A stretch of 64,000 nt of DNA from Serripes groenlandicus (GCA_031761405.1 JASEVX010000011.1:37573048-37637047), one strand, 5' to 3'. Shown: positions 22,001 through 32,439, counted from the first letter of the stretch. Translations and numbers: made by a program. Notes: generated by a model not told the origin, from the sequence alone.

Positions 22001-25000
22001 GGTTCTAAAATTACAGTGTTGTTACGGAGGAAATCGTGGCGCATGCTTTACGAAATTTCGCTAGACAATTTGCCCAGAGTATCATATATTTTATGAATAG
22101 CCTGGTTACCGAGGATGAAAAATCTGTTGAATTTCTAAAGTTAAAACGTTCCTCCCCATGCCATTTGTTCATTCTGTCGATTGTCTTGCTATATGTTGAC
22201 TATACATGTGAACTTTTTATTTTAATTTCATAAATGCTCAATTTAAATTTTTGATATTTTCTTTAATTTGCTTATACAATCGACTATTTTTTAAATGGAA
22301 TTTAAGAAGGGAGTTAACTCTTAAATACGAAGGCAATAGGACATTTCGACAGTTAGACTCGGGTAGATAATCCCATTGGCATATTCGAACAAGAAACTCT
22401 AATAATTCGCTACATCTGCTAAATCTTTTTTTTTTGTTAATATACTCCCGTCTTTGTTATCATACTTCTGCTAAACTGTAAGAAGAATAGACTTCCCGCT
22501 TTCCATCCACAGCTTGTGTCATACTGAACTTATAACCAGAGGCATTACACTTTAATATATGTTAATATTTAAGCACCTATGTGTTCTTTTTTGTTTTGCT
22601 TTTGTTTATCTAATTGATCTAGTTAGAGCAGATTCTAAACCATTTATTGGTAACAAAAATAAGAAACTTCAGTTTCTTTGACACTTTATAGTTGCAGTCA
22701 ATGTTAACCAAACTGTAAACCATATGGTTGTAGGACTAAACTTGACATTTGACGACTAATGCTGAATATCATATAGATCTCAGAATATAAAACGTCTATC
22801 CCTACGTGAAAACTGACCCTTTCTGCTCTTGGTAACCTTTTATCATAGGCTATGGTAGCCAGGTGAGCAATGTATGCACATATTTGTCTTCTGATTTAAA
22901 ATAAAGGAACATTTGGCCTTCTTTTTCGAAATATTTACATCCTGTCTGTTTACACGTTATTTACATGTACTGAACTGCATCTGCTTCCTTTAAGTCATCC
23001 TTCAACACTTCATGCATCATGTTATTTGTCAAGTGATAGTAAATTATGCATGAATATTGGGAATTTACCACAAATAAAAACAACTTAACCCTTTTCCACG
23101 TAAGGACACGTCTGCAGCAGACGACAATTGTGAACAAAAGAAGAAATTATTCATAATGTGCAACATCTCATTTTGTCACTATGTTGTTACTATATTTAAT
23201 TATTTCAGCGCCAATGGAAATATTTAGGTTTACGCAAACACTACAGATGCAGGTGAGTCAACTCGTAACGAGCTGTCTCACCTGAAATCAGCATTGTTTG
23301 CATTTTAGTTATCAAAATATTCCGAAATTATTATTACATGGGAAATGAGGACGACCGATTCTTTACATGGACGAATCTACTTTAAACATTTCGGCGCTGA
23401 AAGAGTTAAACGTTATACTTTCTCTTATATATGAGCCGTCCCGCGAGAAAACCAACACTGTGGTCTCTTCGTAAAGTATCGACCCGGGTCAGCCTAAGCA
23501 TGACACATTTTGCATCCTGTGGATTTTCTGTTTCAGGAATCATTAATATATACCTCTATCCACCTGTGGCGGAGTGTGTCGGCCCGGTTAGCCTGCGCGG
23601 ATTGCGCAGGCTGATCTGCCTGTATACATTACGAAGAGTCCATGATGCTGGTTGGTTTTTCTCGTGGAACTGCTCATATGTTGTTTGGCTATAGGATATT
23701 ATGAGAAAAGTAAAATGGTTGACGTGATTCTTAAAACGTATTACCAAACATGTTAAGAATGTGTCGCGCCATAAAAACAAACGTTAAACGTCATTACTGG
23801 GATATATACAGGATATCGAGGGCTTGGCGTGAAACGGTTGTAACTAAAAACCTATTTTGAGATCCCTGGTTTAGGGGCATTTTTGACCCCTTTGTAAACA
23901 ATGCAAATTTAGGTGCCATTGCTCAGAACGAGCAATGGCACCTAAATTTACATTGTTTACCAAGAATAGTGATTTAACGCTTATAAAGACTTTATGGTGA
24001 GGTGATTAACCTTGGTAAAAAAATACCAATTTTAGATACAACCGTTTCACGCCAAGCCCTCGATATAGACCTTTACGTTTGCAGTTATGTGTGTTTTACA
24101 CGAAAGACACGTCTTTTATAATTTGAAAAAGTCATATATTATGTTTTATTTTATTTTTTCAGGTGCTGGGTGAGTACATTTGATACATTAACATCTTACA
24201 ATGTATGCATATATGTCTGTCTCTCTGTCTGACTCTCTGTCTCTCTGTCTCTGTCTCTCAGTCTCTGTCACTTTCTGTATGTCTGTCTGTCTGTCTGCCT
24301 GTCTGTCTCACTGTATGCCTGTCTCTCTATCTCTGTCTGCTGTCTCGCTGCCCCTGTCTCTTTCCGTATGTGTGTTTGTCTGTCTGTCAGCCTGTCTGTC
24401 TGATGGTCTAAATGATAGTCATGCACAATCATTTTAATTCCGAATGATTATTTAAGTTTCGTAGCTTCCTAACCTATACTCTTTATAAGTCTGGTACCCG
24501 GCGTTCTTTAGTAAATTAGTACGTCTGACATGAACAATGATTGCAACAAGTCTGGTATTCGGCGATGTTTAGTTAATTAGTACGTCTGGCATGAACCAAT
24601 GATTGCGACAAGTCTGGTAACCGGCGTTCTTTAGTAAATGAGTACAATTGACATGAACCAATGATTGCAACAAGTCTGGTACTCGGCGTTCTTTAGTAAA
24701 TTAGTACGTCTGACATGAACCAATGATTGCAATAAGTCTGGTACTCGGTGTTCTTTAGTTAATTAGTACGTCTTGCATGAACCAATGATTGCGACAATTC
24801 TGGTAACCGGCGTTCTTTAGTAAATGAGTACGTCTGACATGAACCAATGATTACAACAAGTCTGGTACTCGGCGTTCTTTAGTTAATTAGTACGTCTGAC
24901 ATGAACCAATGATTCCGACAAGTCTGGTAACCGGCGTTCTTTAGTAAATGAGTACGTCTGACATGAACCAATGATTGCAACAAGTCTGGTACTCGGCGTT

Positions 25001-28000
25001 CTTTAGTTAATTAGTACGTCTGGCATGAACCAATGATTATCGACAAGTCTGGTAACCGGCGTTCTTTAGTAAATTAGTACGTCTGACATGAACCAATGAT
25101 TGCGACAAGTCTGGTACCCGGCGTTCTTTAGTAAATTAGTACGTCTGGCATGAAAACCATTTCAACTTTCAAAAAAAAAGATATTGGCCAATGGGAGACA
25201 ACTTTAATCTTGTGAATTCATCTGAAATTCCCTCAACAAAATTCTCTGCCAGGCACGCTCATCCGAAATGTTTCGAAATGGAGCCACTATTATTGTCGTA
25301 TGCCTGACACCATAATGCAATGGACAGGTTACACCAAACTATACCTTATGGGAAGAAGTATGCATTTCTGAACAGTGTAGTTTCAGATCACCCTGTATAC
25401 TTATCATAATCTTCACAGGTTGACACAATGTCGTAACTCACTTGTGTCAGTAATATGTGAACTAAATTGTCCTTGCTCAAAATATCGAACAGTGGAAATT
25501 AATTGACTACGAACAAGAGCATAAAATCATTTGGTCCACTGAACTAAACACAGAGCAAAGGTAGACACGATTCAATTGTGAGGGTTCGTGGTTGGATATA
25601 TAGGAGCCGTTCCACGAGAAAACCAACATTATTGACTCTGCGTAATGTATCGATGCAGATCAGCCTAGGCTAATCCGGGTCGACACAATCCGTCTCAGGG
25701 GGATAGAAGTATAAAGTGACGAGTCCTGAAACAGAACATCCACAGGAGGCGAAACGTGTCTGTCCGGTTTAGCCTGCGTGGCATGTCGATACTTTACGTA
25801 GAGTCCATAATGTTGGTTTTCTCGTGGAACGGCCCATTATAGCGATATTTTTCTTATTGATACAAGTCATTTTGACTAGGGCCATTTGTCTTCCATCAGG
25901 AAACCGACGTGGTAGAGTGGTAAGCGTCGGGGATTTGAAACCGGGTGGCCCGTCTTCGATACCCAGTCGTGGCACGACGGTCGTCGTGGAGTGCCCTTGG
26001 GCAAGGCATATTTTCTAGCCTAGTACTGTTTTTTTTACTTTACCCAGGGATCATTAATATGTCAACTCTCAGCGTGATATAACAGAAATATTGTCGAAAA
26101 CGGCGTTAAACCCAAATAAAACTAAAATCGTCTTCTGTCAATAGGCATTTTGGGAAGTGGAATATTGGAGCACACGACAGGTTAAAAGAAAGCCATGTAA
26201 TTAAAAATGCTGTTTTCGACGTCAACACGTATGTTTTTTGTGACAATAACACAGTGGTCAAAGAAGTCGCTACTACTGGTATTCAAACACCAACAACAGC
26301 AATTTATAGAGAATGAAGTTACCTATGTCATGATATAAATTACATGTATCTGTCATACATATATATACGCAGGGTGATCCAAAAGTAATATTTGTTTTAC
26401 TACCTTATGGCAAATTAATATTTCTAATATTGTCAATATTTATAAATCGTTGTCATAGAAACGAGTTGAGGTATAAGCGGGCCACAGCGTAATTTTACAA
26501 AAAAGTACCAGTTTAAGCTGTGTATATTGCACATATACACAAACAGAAGATACAGAACATGTTCATGACATTAACTTGTTGTTATGTTCTAATTACAAAG
26601 GTTTAATGTTGTTGTTCCATACAAATAAAAAATATGAAAATATTAAAGTTGTTTAGCGATGTGCAAAGAACGTCACGTACACAATCGATTGAAAAATGCT
26701 AATTACTAACATTATAACACAACGTAGACAAAAATCAAAATAGTATTTTGAAATGTTTATTCAGTGATGTTCACCAGGAGTCAAGCAGTCACTATCAATG
26801 TATACATACACTTGTGTTTATGGTTGGAGGGGAGAAATCAGTGGGGATCTAATGTCACTTGCAAAGATCTTGAGTTAGGCTGGTCTCAATTGTTTGAGGG
26901 TGAATTGTCCTGTGACTAAAATCTCTAGAAAAATATCTGTTTTATCGCATTTACTTGATGACGACCAGTATTGATCCAGATCGGTTTATGTTATACATAG
27001 ACTAATCTGGATTTACGCTTGTAATTGTTTTACACTTAATGTCATTTTGTTCTGTGACGTCATTCGTATTTTGTTTATACAGAGACACCTGTGTCAATGA
27101 CTACTGTGAGTCTGGATGTTGTGGATACGAGTGTTGTAGTGACACCTCCTCCTACTCTATGTAAGTATAACTCATTAATATTCATATTGATCTTGTTGTG
27201 ACTCCTCTTTGAAAGTATCATTATCGGTTTTACTCAACAATGTTGACCTATTCTTTATTTAGTTTTTGTGACTCCTCTTTGTAAGTATCATTTTCGGTTT
27301 TACTCAGGAATATTGACATGTTCTTTATCTAATGTTTGTGACTCCTCTTTGAAAGTATCATTATCGGTTTTACTCAATAATATTGAATGCTTATTTATCT
27401 AGTTTTTGTGACTCCTCTTTTTAAGTATCATTATCGGTTTTACTCAGCAATATTGACCTGTTCTTAATCTAGGTTTTGTGACTCCTCTTTTTAAGTATCA
27501 TTATCGGGTTTACTCAGCAATATTGACATATTCTTTATCTAGTTTTTGTGACTTCTCTTTTTAAGTATCATTATCGGTTTTACTCAGCAATATTGACATG
27601 TTCTTTATCTTTTTTTTTTTTTGTGACTCCTCTTTGTAAGTATCATTATCGGTTTTACATAGCAATATTGACCTGTTCTTTATCTATTTTTTTTTGTGAC
27701 TCCTCTTTATAAGTATCACTATCGGTTTTACTCAGCAATATTGACCTGTTCTTTATCTAGTTGTTTGTCACTCCTCCTTTTAAGTATCATTATCGGTCTT
27801 ACTCAGCAATATTGACCTGTTTTTTATCTAGTTTTTGTGACTCCTCTTTTTAAGTATCATGATCGGTTTTACTCAGCAATATTGACCTGTTTTTTATCTA
27901 GTTGTTTGTCACTCCTCCTTTTAAGTATCATTATCGGTTTTACTCAGCAATATTGACACGTTCTTTATCTAGTTGTTTGTGACTCCTCTTTTTAAGTATC

Positions 28001-30257
28001 ATTATCGTTTTTACTCAGCAATATTGACCTGTTCTTTATCTAATTTTTTTGACTCCTCTTTTTAAGTATCATTATCGGTTTTACTCAGCAATATTGACCT
28101 GTTCTTTATCTAGTTGTTTGTCACTCCTCCTTTTAAGTATTATTATCGGTTTTACTCAGCAATATTGACCTGTTCTTTATCTAGTGTTTGTGACTCCTCT
28201 TTTTAAGTATCATTATCGGTTTTACTCAGCAATATTGACCTGTTCTTTATCTAGTTGTTTGTGACTCCTCTTTTTAAGTATCATTATCGGTTTTACTCAG
28301 CAACATTGACCTGCTCTTTATCTAGTTGTTTGTGACTCATCTTTTTAAGTATCATTATCGGTTTTACTCAGCAATATTGACCGGTTCTTTATCTAGCTTG
28401 TGTGAATTCTCCTTTTAAGTATCATTATCGGTTTTACTCAGCAATATTGACCCGTTTTTTATCTAGTTTTTGTATTCCTCTTTTTAAGTATCATTATCGG
28501 TATTCTACACAAATATTGACCTGTTCTTTATCTAGTGTTTGTGACTCCTCTTTTGATATTTTGTTATTGTCACCTTCAAAATGAAAATCTAGTAGTTATT
28601 AAAAGCAATAGCCTTTTATGTTTGTTATGATTTAGCACATTACTACATTGTAAGTTGTATGTAATAATATATGTAAGTAGTGTGGACCGGAGGGAGGCCT
28701 AATAAAAATAAGCGTATTCATATACATATAGAGCATGGTTACTCCGGTATATGCTGATCCAACTGTAAAATGTTTCTAAATTGTCTTAAGACTGTATTTT
28801 ACTAAAAATTAAACAGTGCAGATCAAACTGCACGAAATCGCATGTTGATATCGATTTACACTTTTCGCAAATGATCTTTTGTTTCCTTTCTAAGATAATC
28901 GATTATATTATACTGATCACCAAAAAGTAAAAACACAGCAATCAATAGTGAGATTCAGACTGATTTTTTCTTGAATACACTAAACAGCTTGAGGCATAGC
29001 TATGGCGTCATTGTGATATTTTTCTAGCTTGACTATGGGTTTATAGAAAACTATTGTTTGAAAATGATTCTGCACAGACTGACCTGACAGTCTTACCCGG
29101 TTCAAATACAGTGTAGTCCACGTCAAAAAAGGATTGATACTTAATTGATTTATAAACTGTTAACCATGCTCTCTCCATTAACCAGGAATAGTGGAGTTTT
29201 GGCCGGTATCGTCATAGCCGCGGTCTCTTTAAAAGTTTGCTTTTGGTTGTGCTGCTGTTACATCGTTCGTCGTCGCCGACAAACTGTCCTCATACGGCAT
29301 GTTATGAGCCCACAGACAACAGGTAATTTGTTTTGTTTTATCGAGGGAATAGCCGTAGACAACAGGGGTGCGGAAGTGGTAAAGAGGTTGTTATTTTGTC
29401 AAAGCTTAAACCAAAATGTAAGGCGTGTGTTACCAGTAAAGACCAAGTTCAGCCAGCGCATTTGTTCATTCTGATCTGGCCCTTCACTGTTCGTCTGTTG
29501 GCAATAGAAGGCTAAAATAAACTTCTGTAAGCCAGTTTCTATTTGGATCTATAAGAATATGATAAGATTAAGAGAGGGTCACTCCAATTTTGATATGACA
29601 TGTGCTCTATAAAAACATTATGTGCATTAGTGCCGTTTGGTTATTGTTGTCACTATTAAGTGCAAAAGGTTTTAAGAATCGCTGACATATGCATTTGATA
29701 TCATGAACTTTTGTCAAAACTTGTCACAATCTCATGACACCACATAAACGGTTATCTCAAATTGACCCTTAACATTTAAATATTTATGAGTAGGTAATCG
29801 TTTTAGTCCAATTAAATCGCACGATATATACAACGCTTAACCTTCACTGATTCTCTATTTCGCTATTAATATTAGCTATCTCCCCTCTTGATACCTAACG
29901 GTTTTACAGGCGGCAATTTGATTGGGTGGTGCATAGATCAAAATGAGACGACCTATGGTAGGCAGGCATCATTTTTATACGAGCATGTGCTGCTAAGTTT
30001 ATATCTGGTTTTAATGAATCTGCACTTATGATAAAAACCGGTATTCTTTTTACTATTTTTTAGTGTCAGTGAACCAATCCCATACAGGCTATGACCAACC
30101 ACGTCCAAAGCGTTATGCCACATTCATGCCGGGTCAAATGCCTAAAGGAATGCCCAAGTCGGGTCCAATGCCGAACGGCCAGTACACACAACAACAAATG
30201 GGTCAAGGTGCCCCTCCGCCGTACGAGCAGCCGTCCGCCTTCCCACCACCGAAATAG
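18991..30257 (+). CDS. Small Shisa/CYYR1-like transmembrane protein (complete, 5 exons)
   Basis: Exons 18991-19042, 24163-24169, 27083-27160, 29186-29322 and 30064-30257 join to 468 nt, 155 aa, with every border GT-AG and every phase matching. Residues 1-19 are a signal peptide ending GICA. Residues 20-45 hold six cysteines in the pattern C-x4-C-x3-CC-x3-CC (CVNDYC, GCCGYECC). Residues about 49-71 are one hydrophobic helix, followed by RRRR as a stop-transfer signal. The tail is rich in Pro, Met, Gly and Gln with a WW-domain ligand APPPYEQP and ends FPPPK. This layout is that of the Shisa/CYYR1/VOPP1 (STMC6) group, whose members act in secretory or plasma membranes and bind WW-domain proteins such as Nedd4-type ligases. 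Exact orthology and function are not assigned. No EST support is available here; the model rests on phase, domain order and conservation of exon 1 and the microexon in the other unit. Confidence 0.84.
19111..19595. mobile_element. 485-bp foldback element with CAGTG ends (left unit only)
   Basis: Ends CAGTGTGTGTATACCACGTG and its inverse, long imperfect inverted arms, and a 5-bp target duplication AGTAA (19106-19110, 19596-19600). The right unit has the empty site (GCAGTAATGGCG at 54663). The 5-bp duplication and CAGTG terminus suggest a hAT-related non-autonomous element, not proven. Confidence 0.85.
19610..19846 (+). repeat. SINE, head-degenerate
   Basis: Head remnant GGGTCGTGAGATCAAACCGC, tail GCCGTGATATATATAACTG and TTGAAAATGCGTTAAC. 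Counterpart 54666-54905. Confidence 0.55.
19842..20055. repeat. TTAA MITE family B, diverged
   Basis: TTAACTATTTCGCTGCCACAG start, internal AGCCCGTAACGAGCTGT hairpin, GGCAGTGAAAGAGC end. Counterpart about 54902-55112. Confidence 0.65.
20200..20440 (-). repeat. tRNA-derived SINE, type 4
   Basis: Minus-strand head with A-box-like GCTCAATCAGTAACGATGCG and B-box-like GGGTTGTGAGTTCGAACCC, tail CCGTGATATGACTGAAAAG. Counterpart 55256-55500. Confidence 0.68.
20511..20780. repeat. Palindromic MITE family C
   Basis: TGAGCCATCCCACGAGAAAG start, TCTCGTGGGACGGCTCATA end. Counterpart 55570-55839. Confidence 0.75.
20930..21330. repeat. ~140-bp tandem repeat carrying a SINE tail
   Basis: Three units with CTTAGGGTCTACATACGGC, GTACTGGTAACTTACCCAG and TTGAAAGCTGCGTTAAACAG. 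Counterpart 56000-56365. The units look like head-to-tail duplications of a SINE 3' end. Confidence 0.6.
21340..23084. other. Intron 1 stretch with no recognised element
   Basis: A diverged inverted pair around GGTACCCAGGCTATTCATA (about 21870) and TGAATAGCCTGGTTACC (about 22095) suggests an old palindromic repeat. Otherwise I see no gene or repeat signature. Conserved in the right unit except for a 1.67-kb insertion at 56813. Confidence 0.4.
23085..23195. repeat. TTAA MITE family A, left half
   Basis: TTAACCCTTTTCCACGTAAGG and CTGCAGCAGACGACAATTG; right half replaced by the family B element that follows. Counterpart 60434-60544. Confidence 0.65.
23196..23410. repeat. TTAA MITE family B
   Basis: TTAATTATTTCAGCGCCAAT start, CTCGTAACGAGCTGTCTCACC core, GGCGCTGAAAGAGTTAA end. 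The right unit has the same ends with the core deleted (60545-60626). Confidence 0.75.
23431..23680. repeat. Palindromic MITE family C
   Basis: ATGAGCCGTCCCGCGAGAAAA start, TTCTCGTGGAACTGCTCAT end. Counterpart 60648-60860 (internally deleted). Confidence 0.75.
23817..24062. mobile_element. 246-bp near-perfect palindromic MITE (left unit only)
   Basis: CGAGGGCTTGGCGTGAAACG at one end, its exact inverse at the other, internal hairpin around GCTCAGAACGAGC. Flanked by ATAT on both sides; the right unit shows the empty site GGATATAGACC at 60991. Sits about 100 bp upstream of the microexon. Confidence 0.85.
24163..24169 (+). CDS. Exon 2: 7-nt microexon
   Basis: GTGCTGG sits between TTTTTTCAG and GTGAGT. 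It completes Cys18, supplies Ala19 (the signal-peptidase -1 position) and begins Gly20. Joining exon 1 directly to exon 3 would create TAG at the junction, so the microexon is needed. The same 7 nt, with the same flanking AG and GT, are present in the right unit at 61357-61363. Confidence 0.8.
24208..24415 (+). repeat. CTGT/CTCT pyrimidine-rich microsatellite
   Basis: Imperfect (CTGTCTCT)n begins about 40 nt after the microexon donor. Counterpart 61403-61612. Its reading frames (Cys-Leu-Ser runs) are not coding. Confidence 0.85.
24487..25160. repeat. 62-bp minisatellite, ~11 units, alternating subtypes
   Basis: Unit contains AAGTCTGGTACCCGGCGTTC and ACGTCTGACATGAACCAATG. Units alternate between a TTAATTAG/ACTCGG type and an AAATGAG/AACCGG type, so a 124-bp higher-order period is visible. 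The right unit has only about four units (61682-61915). Confidence 0.88.
25603..25837. repeat. Palindromic MITE family C
   Basis: GAGCCGTTCCACGAGAAAAC start, TTCTCGTGGAACGGCCCAT end. Counterpart 62395-62597. Confidence 0.8.
25898..26125 (+). repeat. tRNA-derived SINE, type 1, full length
   Basis: Head GTGGTAGAGTGGTAAGCGTC, B-box-like CTTCGATACCCAG, body GTGCCCTTGGGCAAGGCAT, ATCATTAATATGTCAAC, tail GAAAACGGCGTTAAACCC. Counterpart about 62709-62935. Confidence 0.82.
27083..27160 (+). CDS. Exon 3: cysteine-rich ectodomain
   Basis: 78 nt after acceptor TTTATACAG encode DTCVNDYC and GCCGYECCSDTSSSYS. Donor GTAAGT at 27161. A 70-bp minisatellite begins about 40 bp into the following intron. Confidence 0.83.
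27198..28560. repeat. 70-bp minisatellite, ~19 units, starting beside exon 3
   Basis: Units contain GTGACTCCTCTTTTTAAGTA, CATTATCGGTTTTACTCAGC and ATATTGACCTGTTCTTTATC. Each unit resembles the exon 3/intron 3 border (GTGACACCTCC...CTATGTAAGTAT...ACTCATTAATATT). GTAAGT survives in only two units (near 27281 and 27637); elsewhere it is TTAAGT, GAAAGT or ATAAGT. Confidence 0.9.
28561..29185. other. Intron 3 remainder
   Basis: AT-rich sequence up to the acceptor AACCAG at 29185. I see no repeat or gene signature. Confidence 0.4.
29186..29322 (+). CDS. Exon 4: transmembrane helix and basic stop-transfer
   Basis: 137 nt after acceptor AACCAG; encodes the hydrophobic GVLAGIVIAAVSL segment, CFWLCCCYIV and RRRR. 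Donor GTAATT at 29323 is weaker than the other donors. Confidence 0.82.
30064..30257 (+). CDS. Exon 5: proline-rich cytoplasmic tail with PPPY
   Basis: Acceptor TTTTTTAG ends at 30063. Encodes a Pro/Met/Gly-rich tail with APPPYEQP and the terminal FPPPK, then TAG at 30255-30257. Confidence 0.83.
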
Positions 30258-30447
30258 TTACAATTCCGTTTCGACTCTGACTTGTGTATATCCTTTATAC
30301 ATTGACCTGCCGTATGATGATTACAAATACCGAATCAGGTTACATAAAATACATAGTTCTCACAACTACAATTATTATCTCCCTTGTCGTCAAATTTGAT
30401 AGGCAAATTAACTATATGTTGAATAGGGAAAAAGCAAATATAAATTA

Positions 30448-30453
30448 AATAAA
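30448..30453 (+). terminator. Candidate poly(A) signal AATAAA of the membrane-protein gene
   Basis: AATAAA lies 191 nt after the stop codon. Nothing else in the 3' flank resembles a signal before 30725. Confidence 0.45.
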
Positions 30454-31368
30454 CAATTGCATTGGCAAAAATAAGTTAATCAAGTTGTGACATATGGTTG
30501 AGAAACTCCAATTCCTTTGTGTTTTCCTAATTATCACATCTTTTTGAAATATTAATGCTCAGCATATTTGTCTATCAACATTACAGGCAAGGGAGATAAT
30601 ATATGTAGTTGTTGGATTTGTGTATGCAGTGGACTCACGATTACCCGAATTTCAAAATTACAACAAAGTACTTTTTTGTATTTTCAGCTTTGTAATTCAT
30701 TTATTCTCAATAGTTGTTTATTATGCAAATAAAAAACAAGCAGGTGATCAACTCTTATCAAGAAAATAGCTCAACGGCAGTTTTGAGTACTCGTAAGTGA
30801 AATCAGAACTGTTGCTACGTTGTTTTAAAAGAATGATCCAGTTCCAGGAAATTCTTCGAGTTTAATTATGTATTTGAATTAGGGATGTCAACGGTTAACC
30901 GGTTAATCGATTAACCGTATGGTATTCGCTTTATCGATAAGTAATTCAAGTAACCGAGTATTCGAGGAAAATAGACAAAAATATGTTCACGTGTTGTTCT
31001 TTTCAATTTGTCACATGTAACTGATAGGGATTAATTATTCACGCCTCGTTAACGGCCGCACTCGATTTTATTTAATGACAGTTTGTTTGTGTAGTGTTAA
31101 TCGAATAACTGTGGCTGACCAAACGATTACTTAAAGGACAGTTTGTTTCTATATAACAAAACCCGGAAGCAAGTGAATATAGATTGTCTATGAATTTTTC
31201 CGGTTAACCTATTAACCGGTTAGTTAATTATACGAGGTTATATAGTCGTGTGTAAAAGTGCAACAAGTTATTTTACATTTACCATGAAGTATGTGATAGC
31301 TTTTTGTATGACAATGCCATATTATCGTATCAACTAATTTATGTATAATGATTGTGACTATATATTAC

Positions 31369-32102
31369 GGTGTACCGTTAGGGCCATCGTGCTATCGCGC
31401 TGTCAACAAGCACACGCGATGCCACGATAGCACGATGACACGATGGTGATGACACGATGACACGATGACACGATGGTGATGGTACGATGACACGATGGTG
31501 ATGACACGATAGCACGATGACGATGACGCTATGACACGATGACACGATGGTGATGGAGCGATGCTACGATGGCACGATGACGATGACGCGATATTACATC
31601 GCGTCATCGTCATCGTGCCATCGTGCCATCACCATCGTGTCATCGTACCATCACCATCGTGTCATCGTGCTATCGTGGCATCGCGTATGCGCGATAGCAC
31701 GATGGCCCTAACGGAACACTGGTGTACCGTTAGGGCCATCGTGCTATCGCGCTGTCAACAAGCACACGCGATGCCACGATAGCACGATGACACGATGGTG
31801 ATGACACGATGACACGATGACACGATGGTGATAGTACGATGACACGATGGTGATGACACGATAGCACGATGACGATGACGCGATGACACGATGACACGAT
31901 GGTGATGGAGCGATGCTACGATGGCACGATGACGATGACGCGATATTACATCGCGTCATCGTCATCGTGCCATCGTGCCATCACCATCGTGCCATCGTGT
32001 CATCACCATCGTGTCATCGTGTCATCGTGTCATCACCATCGTGTCATCGTGCTATCGTGGCATCGCGTATGCGCGATAGCACGATGGCCCTAACGGAACA
32101 CC
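31369..32102. repeat. Two tandem CACGATG-rich hairpin elements
   Basis: Units 31369-31720 and 31721-32102, each starting GGTGTACCGTTAGGGCCATC and ending with the inverse GATGGCCCTAACGGAACAC. Arms consist of degenerate GACACGATGGTGATGACACG repeats meeting at ATGACGCGATATTACATCGC. Each unit is one long hairpin of roughly 350-380 bp. Confidence 0.88.
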
Positions 32103-32109
32103 GTAATAT

Positions 32110-32258
32110 ATGTACATGTGTTGCTAACTTTGTATAATGGTGACATATAGGCCCATGGGGCCGGGTGTTCTCTTTTTCTTAAATGTTTCATTTACTGATG
32201 TATATAACACATGTCACGGTAATAAACAATTTACTTACTTACTTTACTTACTATACGA
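32110..32258 (+). repeat. Retroelement 3' end with (ACTT)n tail
   Basis: Ends CGGTAATAAACAATTTACTT then ACTTACTT repeats: a poly(A)-type signal followed by a short tandem tail, as in non-LTR elements. No coding part. Confidence 0.5.
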
Positions 32259-32439
32259 TTAAAAGTTTATTAATATCGGTAACCGCTGACATCCCTTATT
32301 CGAATTATTGGATGTTCGAGTCATCGCGTGTCCATTGTATAAAGTGTTAACCGATGTGTAAGTCACATGACTGCGAAAGTTCAATTAGCACTGATCACTT
32401 ATACAAACACGAAAAGCACGGATGTATTCAGATTTGTCT

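Larger units (their letters stand above)
1..27046. repeat. Left unit of a ~34.5-kb direct repeat
   Basis: The first bases of the window recur from 34469 and the match continues, interrupted by indels, until the right edge, which corresponds to about base 27046 here. The left unit holds ZNHIT2 (broken) and the complete membrane-protein gene. A hand count over ZNHIT2 exon 3 gives about 31 substitutions in 813 bp plus one 6-bp indel. Left-unit-only sequence includes 6912-7572, about 8672-10437, 12041-13842, 19111-19595 and 23817-24062. Confidence 0.95.
30881..32296. mobile_element. hAT-like non-autonomous element with a nested hairpin array
   Basis: Ends AGGGATGTCAACGGTTAACC and GGTAACCGCTGACATCCCT are inverted; subterminal AACCGGTTAATCGATTAACC is typical of hAT elements. 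Flanks TATTTGAATT and TATTCGAATT look like a diverged target duplication. No transposase is encoded. It contains the CATCGTG array and a retroelement tail. Confidence 0.65.

Noticed and set aside
23085..23410. CRISPR-like or phage-like repeat array
   Set aside because: The recurring palindromes are dispersed TTAA-flanked eukaryotic MITEs with no spacer regularity, and the genes are spliced animal genes.
24201..24437. Overlapping open frames rich in Cys-Leu-Ser
   Set aside because: They are translations of the CTGT/CTCT microsatellite.
31392..32137. Several open frames rich in His-Arg-Ser-Cys on both strands
   Set aside because: They come from the CACGATG hairpin repeats and read in all frames.
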